Below, one piece after another: positions 37,521 through 48,312 of a stretch of DNA of 64,000 bases (position 1 is the stretch's first letter; each line of letters starts with the position of its first letter). The DNA lies in NCBI RefSeq assembly GCF_963678975.1, contig NC_089272.1:59470574-59534573 (forward strand), read 5' to 3'. Both the position numbers and the translations under genes were made by a program. Below the pieces are notes generated by a model that had not been told where the DNA came from, searched no databases, and saw only the letters and a list, made by a program, of their open reading frames with translations. The DNA comes from Dysidea avara (Eukaryota > Porifera > Demospongiae > Dictyoceratida > Dysideidae).

Positions 37521-37890
37521 CTAATAACTTTTAATACCATTATGCTATGGCAAGGTAAATATTAGCCCTTAGTGAGCATTTAATTGGCTTTATGATGCAA
37601 GTTACAGAATGCAAATAGTCTGTTCCAATACTGAGATATGATCTTTAGTGTGACGGAGTGTGGTTTGTGCCCACATGCCCTGTTTTCACAGGCCAGGTCA
37701 CATATATTGCATAAAATTGTTTACTGCAAACCACTTTATACTCACTGCTATAGTTATATTGAATTGTACTACTCCTTGTATATTAAAACCCAGTCAATGC
37801 TGTAACTGGTCTTCTAGAATTTACTGTGGGTTCATTGCCTCTCAGCAGCTCTAACAGTTAATAAGCACAACCCATCTACAAGCACTGATA
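37521..37890 (+). repeat. 370-bp dispersed repeat, copy 2
   Basis: Same-orientation partner of 26374-26740, sharing for example GTGGTTTGTGCCCACATGCC and CTTCTAGAATTTACT. Confidence 0.85.
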
Positions 37891-39100
37891 CAATTTGCAG
37901 CATGGACTGAACAGATTACCATTTCCTCATACTTTTCAGGTGAATTCTGTGGCACTATGAAGCAGTAGAAACATTGGCATTTAGGAAGTGATAATTGCAT
38001 CAGTGTAGTAACTAAATTTGTGTAAACAATACTTCAGTACCAACATATAGGAGTAAGATAACAACACATACTTGACAAGTTTACTTACTGCAATGAAAAC
38101 ATAATATTGATGTATTGTACACACGTACAACCACACACCAGTGCTGCTTGTAATTTTAGTTTGCCATGTACAATATCCTTCTTTGAGGTACATATACTCA
38201 ACCTTAGCTTGTGAGTATAATTATGGAGTACAAAGCTTGAATGGAATAGCTAGCATTGCAACCACAGACACAAAAAGCTGCATTCATCTATGAGACAGCT
38301 AATGGCATTGCATCACATTATTTTTATGTCCTCTGTGCTTTGATCTTCATTACTGATGTAATAAATCAAATTTAAAAACTCTGTTTGGAAGCCATTGCAT
38401 ACATGCTGATAATTTTTCTACTGTAAGTAATGGCATTACACAGACAGTTATAATTTCATTATGAAAGCTGATCCATCTGACTCTTATTACACATACTCTA
38501 GTATCTTCACTGACACACCACTATCATACGTTTTGTATGAGAAACACTGCTGTACTGTATAGAATAGAATTGAGTACATGTTCATAATGTATACGTAACA
38601 AGCATGGAGGCCAGTACACACCAAAAGTAGACTGATGATCAAGAGTTCATTAGTTACATTGCACTTCAAGAAAGATATTTTTGGCGAGAGACTGTTCAGA
38701 ACAGACAAACATTATTGTACTGTCCACAATGGCCTTTGCTATACATATGTGATCATGCTATACATATGTGATCATGCAAGTCTGCGGACACTCCACAATT
38801 GATTAATTATAAGTTGTGGAATTACTAATCATGTCTTTTCTCATGATTAACAATGGTTTCTCTCTTGAAAGTAGCTTGTACGCCAGATATTACTATAGAG
38901 CTTATTAAGTACACAATAACAAAAAAAGTAGTTTTGTAAGTAACAGTGTTCTAAACAAAACCCAGCCCAAGAATACTAGTTCTACAAAAATCATTTACAG
39001 ATCATACAACACCCATAGTACTGTACTTAAGCTGTTTATGACACATGGAATCTCCATAGTGTATTATTATGTTCAAACTACATAGTTACCACAGGATAAA
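37891..39100. other. No recognised gene
   Basis: A direct repeat GCTATACATATGTGATCAT occurs twice at about 38739-38775. The remainder is 3' flank of the F-box gene. Confidence 0.45.
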
Positions 39101-40942
39101 TTACTGCCAAAATGATACTAGGTTGGCATGTGGTTTCCATCTGTGTTTTATGGCCAAATCACTACTAGCTTCCATCACTAGGTAACTACCACATTTAAAC
39201 AATTTTCGATGAGACATTTTTGCTTTAAGATTAGTTTCAAGATCTTGATCCAGCAATTCAAATGCATCGTCATCAATGAAGGCTTGAAATGTCAGTAGAT
39301 TAGGAGAGTTCACTACCAATACAGTAATACCTTCACTGGTCACTGATCTCACATACAACACCACATGTATTAGTCTACCATGAGCTGATATTGAGGAAAT
39401 AAAGTCATCAGGAAGATCAAGATATTCTGACTCGATACACAACTGTTCTAAAGTGTGCACAGGACTTGGTGTGACATAATGACGACGCATATTGCTTTCT
39501 TCAGTAAATATTAAGTATTTGAGCTGCTTACAGTTGGTAAGTATGTCATGTAGAGCTGTAGGACAATAGTGATAATAATATTGATTGTGTTGAAAGTGGA
39601 TTAATGTTGGGAAGTGGGACAGTATTGATAAACTATTGCTAACAAAAGTTGAAGTCCAACAGGAAATCAAATATTCTAATGCTTGTAGACTTTTGCATTT
39701 CTTAAACAAACTAATCAACTTTACTTTGTCAGCTTCTACAGATGGTAACAACACAGACAGATCTACTGCAAGGTGGGTCAACTTGATGCCACTCAATATT
39801 TCCCACAATTGTATTTGATTCTCTACAAAATCAGTTGATATGCCCATCAAGTTTAGTCCACGCAAGTTGTGACAGGTGCTGGCTATGGTACGTAATCCTT
39901 GTAAACTATTCAAACAATCTCCACCTTGCTCTAAATTAAGCCGTTCAAGGTTAGGACAGACAACAGCTAGTCTTTCCAACTGGTTGGAGTACACATCACA
40001 AGATTTAGCATCAAATTCATATAACAATTTGAAGTTGGTAAAAGCATGATTGCCATGGACAGATAATGGAGTTTTTCGCAGAGATGCTTTGTATATCACC
40101 TTATTGCAATAAGTACTGTAAGTTAATAATAGGAACAAACCCGATTCTGAAAATCCACAAATATCAGCATTCACAAGTGGAAGGGTAACCGCTTGACCAA
40201 ACTCTATTTGAAATATAGGTACCACAAGACCAAGATCCATTGGCATTTTAAGACTAGTGTAAAACTTAAGCAGACCACAGGCACCAGTTGATAAATTGGA
40301 TATTGACTCGCAAGATTTTCTCAGTAAGAAATCTTCCAAAGCGTTATGAACATATTTTACAACACAGTTTAAATTAGGTGGTACAAATCCTTTTGCTATC
40401 CAATAATGTAACCACGGTTTAACTGCTGCTATATTGAAAGAGTTGTATGTCATCCACATTTCTCTAATTGTGAGTTCCTTCAATTTCATGCCACTGTGTT
40501 GAACTATCTCCAACAATTTTTTGATATCATTTCCCCATTGAATGTCCAAACTTTGTAAGTGCCCCATGCATACAACAATCTCTTCTAGTTGTTCAGGGTC
40601 TAAATTAGTTGTCGGTAGACTAAGTTGTACTGCATTGCTACAATATGCCAACGTCCCCACCAATTTTGATGTTGTGATCACGTGATGAGGAAAGGATAAT
40701 TGTTTCACGTGTTGTCCACACACCTTTAGCACGCTATTCACACAGCCTTCATCACCAGGGTAGTAATATGGCCATACAAACTCCCTCCACAGTGACGGTG
40801 TTTCCGTGCACGCACTTTGCAGTCTCCGTGATACGTATCGCAATTTAATCCTTTCACGTAGCGGTGTCACGAATGATATAATGTAAGCCAATATTTCTGT
40901 TGGAAGGGTCAACAAGGTACTGCCTCGATGTTTTCTATCCAT
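39101..40942 (-). CDS. F-box protein with leucine-rich C-terminal region
   Basis: An intact single-exon frame of 613 residues starting MDRKHRGSTLLTLPTEILAY. Residues 11-55 (LPTEILAYIISFV, then RLQSACTETPSLW) form an F-box, which binds SKP1 in SCF ubiquitin ligases. The rest has leucine-rich-repeat-like strands (LERLNLEQGG, LRGLNLMGIS, LKYLIFTEES) that would recognise a substrate. The layout matches FBXL-type proteins, but I do not recognise an orthologue, so no symbol is given. The frame has no lesion and coding composition stays even to the end (LVSFWQ-stop), so this is the best candidate for a working host gene in the window. It acts in the cytosol or nucleus by family. Confidence 0.9.
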   Translation of the reverse strand: MDRKHRGSTLLTLPTEILAYIISFVTPLRERIKLRYVSRRLQSACTETPSLWREFVWPYYYPGDEGCVNSVLKVCGQHVKQLSFPHHVITTSKLVGTLAYCSNAVQLSLPTTNLDPEQLEEIVVCMGHLQSLDIQWGNDIKKLLEIVQHSGMKLKELTIREMWMTYNSFNIAAVKPWLHYWIAKGFVPPNLNCVVKYVHNALEDFLLRKSCESISNLSTGACGLLKFYTSLKMPMDLGLVVPIFQIEFGQAVTLPLVNADICGFSESGLFLLLTYSTYCNKVIYKASLRKTPLSVHGNHAFTNFKLLYEFDAKSCDVYSNQLERLAVVCPNLERLNLEQGGDCLNSLQGLRTIASTCHNLRGLNLMGISTDFVENQIQLWEILSGIKLTHLAVDLSVLLPSVEADKVKLISLFKKCKSLQALEYLISCWTSTFVSNSLSILSHFPTLIHFQHNQYYYHYCPTALHDILTNCKQLKYLIFTEESNMRRHYVTPSPVHTLEQLCIESEYLDLPDDFISSISAHGRLIHVVLYVRSVTSEGITVLVVNSPNLLTFQAFIDDDAFELLDQDLETNLKAKMSHRKLFKCGSYLVMEASSDLAIKHRWKPHANLVSFWQ

Positions 40943-42894
40943 ACATTAGTATAGACATAGATACTACACCCCCCTATGGTGTAGATGATTTACTCAGAAA
41001 TTTAATAATTATTTTTGCACACGCTTCTCTGTACTTCTGAGGCGCTTTATACTATTATGTTTCACCATAGATTATATAGTTAGGGTGCTAAGACCTTTTT
41101 TTGTGCACTTTTGGATAAAAGCATGAAACTTGCCACATAGTTTGCATGTATCATAAAGGTTATTTTTTGATAGGGAGCCACCTCAGATTTGACCTTTGGT
41201 GGCCTTTACACCCAATTTAATGCTTAAAAATGGTCAATTCTTCATCTGTCTTACCTATAGATGGTTCAAAATTCACAAACTTGGTGTCAAATTAATGCTC
41301 TTGCTCTGTAGAGTACACTAACATTTAAAGAAACTCCATAGCTTTTACTATTGCAAAGTTATAGCCATTTATAAGAACAAAAAGTAGCCCTATTTTCTCC
41401 TGCCCACGCACACCATGCAGTATGGTACTTAAACATAGTGCAGATTGTATTTCCAACATTATTATTAGATGCTGAGTTAGATATGTGATATCACTTACAA
41501 TTGTAAGGTGGAACCTGTCATATAGTGACCACCTAAGTTAAGGGACCACATTTCTATAAAAGTTAACTTCAAGACATAGAATGTACATTGTACAGTAAAA
41601 CGCACTGCATACTTGTCTATATAAGATAGAACACTTGGCTAGAATGGTGCTAATGCCTATGGAATATAAAATAGCCAGTAGCTACACTTAAGCATGCAGT
41701 ATATGTTTAGTTGTCACCCTGTAACAATTCTCCATTCTATATGTATCCTTAAGCTGTGTATACAGTATACTAAGCATTATGTTGGTATGTTGTAATTGGT
41801 AGTACAAGGAACTAGCATTAAGCAGTGCTTACTAACGTGGTGCAATAAGATAGTAAAGGAATTGGTAGTTTATTTACAATAGCAGTATAAACACCACTAG
41901 CCAAACAGCATTATAATATCTGCACATATTGATCACCCCTATCAAGACTCACGGTAGTGAGTCGCGTGGCCAGTAAAGCAGAAACGTGCGCCGCAGACAA
42001 TGAATAATGTGATTGAAATTACATAGTAAACTGTACAAATAAGAGGTAAGAAAACTACTAAGTTACTACATTCCAGACAATTTATTTTAAACCGTACAAC
42101 ATAAATAGTCACACTACTGACTACTTAATTTTGAACAAAATTAATGTTATGATTTTAAAACTGCACCATGACCAGTACCTATCTATGGTATGTATGAGCA
42201 ATAAATCAATTTTACTTAGTTTAGTTGCCGGTGTAGAATTTTCCTATCATATATCAGTTACCGTATCACCCATTACTTTGCTCAAAAACCTGTGTGGGGA
42301 TGTTAGCAATATCAAACAGACAAAGTATTATTTCATTGGTGCAGCAAACAGTGTCAGCTTACAAAGATATTCTGGATTAGATACAGGTGTTGAATTAGAG
42401 AGGTTTCACAGTAATAGCTTTAAAAATTATAATAAGAACAATGCTTATATAGTATTATATGCACTAATATACTAAGTTGCTATTGTATAGGGTAGTTTCA
42501 AATATTCTTCAGTAAACATTATAGTGATACTATATATTTGCGAGTTCATATAAAATCTAAATAGTCTACAACAGAAATTTCTGCAAATGCAAACTTTAGT
42601 CTACAAAACACAAGCAATTGTCTTCACTACGACAATTCAATAAAAGTAGAATCCAGAAAGCTTAGTGTGAATTCATACAAAAACTTGCAGCTAAAATTTA
42701 GTTGATCAGGAATTTGCAAAATTTACACAAACTATACCTTGTACATAAACCCGCCGCCATTCAGAATAATGACCTGCATGGGCATGTAACCCATGGCACA
42801 TCGATTGATCTATCTCTAAGTATCATGCCTATTTAACATGTCAAATTGTTATACAGAATAAGTACACTTTATGTAACCACTTTAAACAAGGTGT

Positions 42895-42935
42895 AGGACC
42901 ACAGACCTTCAACACTTGTACTGTTATAAAATATA
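42895..42935 (+). repeat. Partial SINE/LINE tail
   Basis: GTAGGACCACAGACCTTCAA and CACTTGTACTGTTATAAA match the tail at 43160 with deletions. Confidence 0.5.
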
Positions 42936-42984
42936 CTAATGTCCATTTGGTTCCACCTGGGGTACTTTGAGATAATAAGTCATT

Positions 42985-43215
42985 CACTAGAGTTCCTATG
43001 GATACGTATATGTGAAATTGAACATCCTGGCTGCCTGGCAGACTCCCGTAAGCGTTTGAACATTAATCGGATGGCTGCAGGTTTGAGGCTGCAGCTGCCT
43101 AGGTCATTCCAGTTATGGATTTTTTCTCAACTTTTCAAACACAACAAATTTCAACAGGATGTAGGACCAGGTGTCCTAAAGACCTTCAGCACTTGTGCTG
43201 TAAAGCCTTAATATA
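42985..43215 (+). mobile_element. tRNA-derived SINE with CR1-like tail
   Basis: The head has an A-box-like TGGCAGACTCC and a B-box-like GGTTTGAGGCTGC. The body TTTTTTCTCAACTTTTCAAA is followed by the hairpin tail GGACCAGGTGTCC and CAGCACTTGTGCTG. A second copy is at 22905-23140. Confidence 0.65.
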
Positions 43216-43597
43216 AAAAAAAGTAAACCTTCTTTCTGTACATATTTCAAAATTGTGTGTGGGCGGGAGACAATAGTGGCATATTTTACCACAAAAATCT
43301 TTATAACTTTAGAACAGAATAAGCTATAGACTTTCTGTAAAAACCAACTTATTCTTTAGGGCAAATGCTTCAATTTGACACCAAGTTTGTGGATTTTGGA
43401 TCATACAAACATGAAATAGAGACAAAACTGACAGTTTTTGAACATTTAATTGCCTGTAAAGGTCACCAAAGGTCAAATCTGAGGTGGCTCCCTATCAAAA
43501 AATAATCTTTATCATACACACAAACTTTTTGCCAAGTTCCATGCTTTTATCCAAAAGCACACAAAAAGGCCTTTTTTTAAAGGCTTACAACCCTGAC

Positions 43598-44056
43598 TAA
43601 TATATACTACGTACCCGGGATTTTGGAAACGCCGGTTTTTATCCAAACTATCCGCGTTGGAGCGCATCCTTACGAGAGTTGAAGCGCCCAAAGCTTCTCG
43701 TCTCTCTCAAGGGCAACGCTGTTGTCTAGTTAACAGGTGACTACTAAGTGTTTTTGAAAAGTTGTTCACCGCTATTGATGTTACTCAGGTGGTTTGGTCT
43801 TGTCAAGAGGTTTTCCCTCCGAAATGTTAACCAGCCTTGAGAGGTGAACCTTCGTTGCAGCAGACCTTGGGGGAGGGAAAGAAGCACGATAAGTACCCAA
43901 GATTGAACTGAGTTAAGTACTGTACTATGTAAATTGTGGCATGGAGAAACTGCCGGTAAGAGTAGCGTGACACAAGCACTTGGAATCTGATCAAAACACT
44001 TCTTATTGTAACTAACAAAAAGATGTGACCATCATGTATCAATTTATAAATTAACA
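43598..44056. other. 3' flank of the P-type transposase copy
   Basis: CCCGGGTACGTAGTATATA (inverted) next to the element end is shared with 63376. No gene is recognised. Confidence 0.4.
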
Positions 44057-45060
44057 TTATTTACAGGCATCATGCACTTCACGACGTAAACTCTTAGAAC
44101 GTTGTGTAGACTTCTTATTCAATTGTTTGTACTGCTCCATCAAAGCACTTGCTTTTGAATGGCCTCGAATTGTAAGAAACAGTTCTACTATCTTGTGCAG
44201 TGGGAGATCATGTACCTCACTATCCTCAATGTCAAATTCTGCTGTGACTGTCAGCCAGTAGAACTGTACATTTTCATGATTTTCCACATGTGTTATTATG
44301 GATGTTGAGTCTGTTGAACAGTAGCTGGTAAGTGCATTTAATTGGCTTCGCATTTCTGTTTCTATGGCACAAATCAACTGGTACACCGTGTCTTTTACAT
44401 GTAGGAGGCCACCCCTGTCCATTAAGTCTGTCCATTCTTCGTCAGGTCCACATTCTTCTATATCTCCGTCCTTTGTCATGTCCATCAGGCATAATATTAA
44501 CTCTTATTTCAGCTCATGATTGGTTCTTTCAATTTTCTTTCTTAGTTACCTGCAGATGTATCCAGCAATGTAGCGTAGAATATTCTTTTCTGTTTGTGTA
44601 ACATGCATGGGTTCATTGTTTTGTTGTTCACTGTGTAAGATTTTGAAATAGTTTTGTAGTTGTCCTTTGAATATAATGTCCGTTAAATGCTGATATAAGG
44701 GGGGTTTGATGGCAATGTTTACAATGTTTATCAAGTCTGTCCACTTCTTTATAAACCTCTTTGATGTTCTTAAAACAAAATAGTTTTTCCATAGCTTTTC
44801 TCTGTTGTAATTATAAGATTTTGTAATTGATGACTTAATTGTTGTACTTAGTTCTTCAATTATACCCACTGAAAAGGAGGTTAGTGTTGCTGTGTTCTGT
44901 AAATTTTCACACCATTGTAAGAAGCATTCTGCCGTGTGTCGCAGTTGGATTGTACTGGCAGATTGTATTCTAAATGAGTCATCATTCATTATTTCTTTCA
45001 GTGATACAACCAAGATGTTTTCATAGTTTGAAATTGAATTGTACTCCTTACTGGTACTAC
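44057..45060 (-). CDS. Exons 7-8: extra C-terminal region, family unknown
   Basis: Exon 7 (45060-44550) follows TTTTGCTATAG and reads STSKEYNSISNYENILVVSL, KEIMNDDSFRIQ, a long helical segment, then NILRYIAGYICR, ending at TGCAG/GTAACT. The last segment (about 44500-44057) reads MDMTKDGDIEECGPDEEWTD, LMDRGGLLHVKDTVYQLICA, VELFLTIRGHSKAS and KSTQRSKSLRREVHDACK, then stop. I have a sense of these strings from uncharacterised sponge proteins but know no function. Exon 7 joins exon 6 in phase; the exon 7 to 8 join is out of phase with the visible acceptors. It could instead be a separate gene. Confidence 0.5.
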
Positions 45061-45179
45061 CTATAGCAAAAAAAGGGAAGTGAGTTGTGTAGTGCTAATA
45101 AAAACATAAGTTGCTACTAAATACATTTTGGATCAGATTCAAAAAGTGAATACCTACTTACTATACATGAACATTTAAC

Positions 45180-46114
45180 CTGTAGCCGAAGAGTCTTTAC
45201 GTCGTCGTTTTGGAAGAGGTTGGCTTTCAAGTTCCATATCTAGTGGTGTTTTATTTTTGTTTCCTCTACAGTTTCCTGTATTAGACATGTTACGACAAAC
45301 TGTGTTCACCACCCGTAGTGACTGCATTGCCTTACAAAAGCTTTGCATGTTAGGGTTTTCATTGGTTCCCCCTTGCTGCCTTAAGCAACTAAATAACTTC
45401 TCCAATGAATCTTGTGACAGTTTTTCACTTAAAAATGTTTTAACTTCAGGAATGGAAAAGAGATATGGCACTAATTCCAGAAAAGAAGATACTATAGGGA
45501 ATAATTTTAATGCTATTCGCTATGTGCCAAATAACGTACTTGTTGCATCAATCCCAAGACGTGTTTGTTGTGGCATAAGCATCATTGTTTTTTCTTTATT
45601 ACTGTAACCAGTTGTCTCCATCACACTTTTTTCCCACTTCTCTAAGTAGGGCTTAAATTCATCTTTTAACCACTGTAACATGCTAATATTCAGTTGCTGG
45701 TCATAAACAATGCATGAGCTCACTGTCAAACGGAAGTCACCATTTGATCTATAAGGATCCTGAAATAGTTTCAACTGGTGTTTTCCCGTTGTAAAGTTAT
45801 TGACATTGAAGGTATCAAACAGCTTGTCCATCATTCTCACAAACTGTATAGTCGCAGACATGCTTTCATCACCTTTAAACTCCATTGCTTTGGCTACTTG
45901 TTCACTAAGCACCTACATAGAATGTGGTATATCTTATGAAACAAGTATGACTTATGCTTACTTCTGCAGCCAAATCTACCCTCACTTTTGAGTAGTTGTT
46001 TAGATATATGTGCTCGTATTTCACTTTTGGTACAAGTCTCAATCCAATGGGAAGAAGTGTATCCTGCAAATACACCCGCTCCAGGTGTGACCATGATATA
46101 GCCTTTCCATTACA
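45180..46114 (-). pseudogene. Exons 5-6: C-terminal part of the P-type transposase
   Basis: Exon 5 (46114-45962) reads CNGKAISWSHLERVYLQDTL, then LRLVPKVKYEHIYLNNYSKV, then RVDLAAE. Exon 6 starts VLSEQVAKAMEFKGDESMSA and includes FQDPYRSNGDFRL and QTRLGI. TAG at 45520-45522 follows TLFGT, after which the frame goes on RIALKLFPIVSSFLELVPYL, FLSEKLSQDSLEKLFSCLRQ (the QDSLEKxFxxxRQxGG motif of P transposases) and ends PLPKRRRKDSSATG. The reading either stops here (TAA at 45175-45177) or splices at ACAG/GTTAAA into the next exon in matching phase. Confidence 0.78.
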
Positions 46115-46163
46115 CTATATAATTATATAAATTTCTATGCAAGTGTGTAAAACATACATTATA

Positions 46164-46381
46164 CAGTGGTTCCTCCATTATCTGGCCACCAATTATCTAA
46201 ATGTTCTGTCATCTAAAAAGTATAGATGACTGCTCTATTAGAGTGTTTTGTCTAACATTGTGTTCTATTAGAGTATTTCAATGGAGCTCTGTATATAAAT
46301 GAATGGGCTTCATTTATCTGAACTTTTACATTATCCAAATACACTAGGGCCCAATGAGTTTGGATATTAGAAGGATCACTG
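46164..46381. mobile_element. pogo/Tigger-like MITE in an intron
   Basis: The ends CAGTGGTTCCTCCATTATCTG and AATATTAGAAGGATCACTG-type (read at 46362-46381) pair imperfectly; CAGTGRTCC ends are typical of pogo-like elements. TA precedes the left end. The interior has two copies of the CTATTAGAG motif. A diverged relative is at about 55800-55985. Confidence 0.55.
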
Positions 46382-46427
46382 TGTATATTTATTCACCCTG
46401 CAAATGATAAATTATATTTCATCTTAC

Positions 46428-47614
46428 CCAAAGATTCCTTTTTTTATTGTGCCAGCTATTTCTGATAGTTTTGATCAAATGGAGTGGGTCCGAAATGAAG
46501 TACACAAAACGATATTCATTGGCATATACATTAGGCACTTTGTGAACAACTTCCTTTTGTTCACTGTGGAGCTGCCAAAACCGTCGATGCACCATCGCAT
46601 GTCAATGCCATTACTTGAAATCCCATCCTCTCTAACCTAGACACAGCTTCCCATACTGGGTCAACCAACAGATCACCTGTCCAATTGGAGCATGAAAATT
46701 GTACATAAGGAAAAGCTAAGTTGTTGAAGAGTCCTCTGACCATAAATACCAGCATTGAGTTTGCTAATGGTCGGTCAGTGTCACCATTCATAGTAGCTTC
46801 AAACTCGAGGAGTTTATTGTTGGTGTTACCAAGGTCCACAAAGCCAATCAAGTGTCCCTGATGTTTGTCGTATACTAGATCTTCCTTTATGTGGACTTCA
46901 TCCATAACAAGTGTGACATAGCGGTTTAGAGAATGATTGGTTATGTCTGCTGCATTTAAAAGACAATTATCTATATCAGCAGAAAAGCCAATTAATGTTG
47001 AAATGCAGTGTGTGTGTGTAGTCTCGTAGAGTTCTTGTAGATGGTAGAGAAATGCACCCTGACGTCCTAAGGGTTTCATATGCTTTACTGGAAAGATGTT
47101 TAAGGTATAGGCTCCACTAATTGATATATAGTGGATGCCAACGCATGGAGGAACTGTTTTTTATTGATGCAGCTTTTGTTTGCTGATCCCAAAAAATTTG
47201 CTGGAAGCTACCTTCTGGGTACATTACGTTGATCAGATTTGTGTTATCATTACTGACGGCCTTAAGACCTTTGTGTAATTCTTCATCTACTGTTATACCA
47301 TCCCTGTTGGCAGCAATCTATGTTCTTCAGTTTCACAAGCTGTTGTTTTAAACTCTTGTTTTGTTCATGAAGTAGTCTTAGACGTCGCTCCTTTTCAGAA
47401 GAATTCAGGGCTGGATAGACTGTGTGACTACTAGGATGAGTCTTGTCGTCCTTGTGTGGACGTGTCAACATAGCAGCTAAAGATTTTCGATGCGTAGTAC
47501 AAAAAATGCAACGTTCACAAGAGTTGTCAGGTGGTAGCAATATTTCACAGTTACAATGGTATATAGATGGATAATTTCCTCTGCTTTCATTAACTGCAGC
47601 AACAACTTGTGTCC
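46428..47614 (-). pseudogene. Exon 4: P-type transposase catalytic region, broken
   Basis: The exon starts after ACTGTATAG and reads TQVVAAVNESRGNYPSIYHC with a Cys cluster (HCNCE, CERCIFC). It then has a coiled-coil-like KERRLRLLHEQNKSLKQQL, a one-base shift near 47322, and IAANRDGITVDEELHKGLKA. SMRWHPLYIN is followed by TAG (47117-47119) and WSLYLKHLSSKAYETLRTSG. YVTLVMDEVHIKEDLVYDKH carries the first acidic residue, and LTCDGAST ends in a short deletion near 46588. RRFWQLHSEQKE and FISDPLHLIKTIRNSW follow. The donor is TTTGG/GTAAGA. A MITE (46164-46381) sits in the next intron. Confidence 0.8.
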
Positions 47615-47683
47615 CTATACAGTATAATGCACAGTACATGTATATTAGATTGTGAATGACAGTATAGTTATACTTATACCTAC

Positions 47684-48312
47684 TAGCTGCATTCATTAAC
47701 ACTCCATTTTGTATGTTTGGTAAATCCAAAAATTTGGAGTCCAAGTTACCTTGGCACACTTTACTCTTCCCTACAACTTCTAATAAGTTTGTGAGTTTAG
47801 ACACTATACAATTCATTTAAAATAAGTATAACTACAATGCATGGTCACTTTATGCAATTCACCTGAATTGATGTGAGGTGGAATATTTTTCAATAGCCTG
47901 CTTGTTTCACAAGGTATAGTGTGCTTTTTGTACTTAATGGTCCATGTGAAGTCTTCATCAATAGCTACTGAAAATGTGACTTCTACACCGGAATCTCCAT
48001 TTACCAGCTGACAAAAGCATAGCTTGTTACCTTGAGAAAAGTTTACCCATCCTGTATAAGACACATATAAGTATTATGCATGCAGTATAATAATGCTGAA
48101 CCTTCAGGCAAGCTGTTTAACTTCTTCACTCTTGCTAGCAACAACTCAACACTGTCAGCCACCAAGTCACAATAAGTTGACAAGGGAAATGATAAATGAA
48201 GAGGCTGTACCAGAATTGACTGAGCTGTTGTCTTACGCTTGCTGTATTTGATGTGCTTCTTGCTGGAAAGCCTGAGTTTTCTGTGGCCTCTAGACTCAGC
48301 GTAACCCTTCAT
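47684..48312 (-). CDS. Exons 1-3: N-terminal basic region
   Basis: ATG at 48312 opens MKGYAESRGHRKLRLSSKKH, a basic sequence. Exon 1 ends LPEG at GAAG/GTTCAG; exon 2 continues WVNFSQGNKLCFCQLVNGDS and ends at TTCAG/GTGAAT; exon 3 continues VSKLTNLLEVVGKSKVCQGN and ends at CTA/GTAGGT. All joins hold the frame. The start is tentative because no upstream exon with a THAP or other DNA-binding domain was found. Confidence 0.6.

Larger units (their letters stand above)
41079..43597. mobile_element. 2.5-kb element with long divergent TIRs
   Basis: The ends GTTAGGGTGCTAAG and CTTACAACCCTGAC start inverted segments of about 350 bp: GGATAAAAGCATGRAACTTG, ATAGGGAGCCACCTCAGATT, TGACCTTTGGTG and CTTGGTGTCAAATT all pair between the two sides. 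Flanking TATA is duplicated. The interior has no transposase; a 114-codon plus-strand ORF (42131-42475) shows no known domain, and a SINE sits near the right arm. A related sequence without the insert lies at 63376-63402. Confidence 0.78.
44057..48312 (-). pseudogene. P-element/THAP9-like transposase gene copy (whole locus)
   Basis: Minus-strand exons joined at GT-AG sites are 48312-48102, 48051-47863, 47803-47684, 47614-46428, 46114-45962, 45912-45180, 45060-44550 and about 44500-44057. Phases agree for the first seven. Exons 4-6 carry the P-type transposase core. Exons 7-8 add about 300 residues of an unnamed region (ILRYIAGYICR; GDIEECGPDEEWTDLMDRGG). Lesions are a +1 shift near 47322, TAG at 47117-47119, a small deletion near 46588 and TAG at 45520-45522. 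No THAP domain was found at the N-terminus, where instead there is a basic stretch. Such transposases cut and paste DNA through an RNase H-like fold and make 8-bp duplications. This copy cannot make a full protein. Confidence 0.75.

Noticed and set aside
42985-43060. A functional tRNA gene
   Set aside because: Only box-A- and box-B-like words are present; no cloverleaf with a credible anticodon arm could be formed by eye, and the sequence is the head of a SINE.
44332-45607. Plus-strand ORFs opposite the P-type transposase exons
   Set aside because: Antisense shadows of exons whose minus-strand translation matches the transposase.
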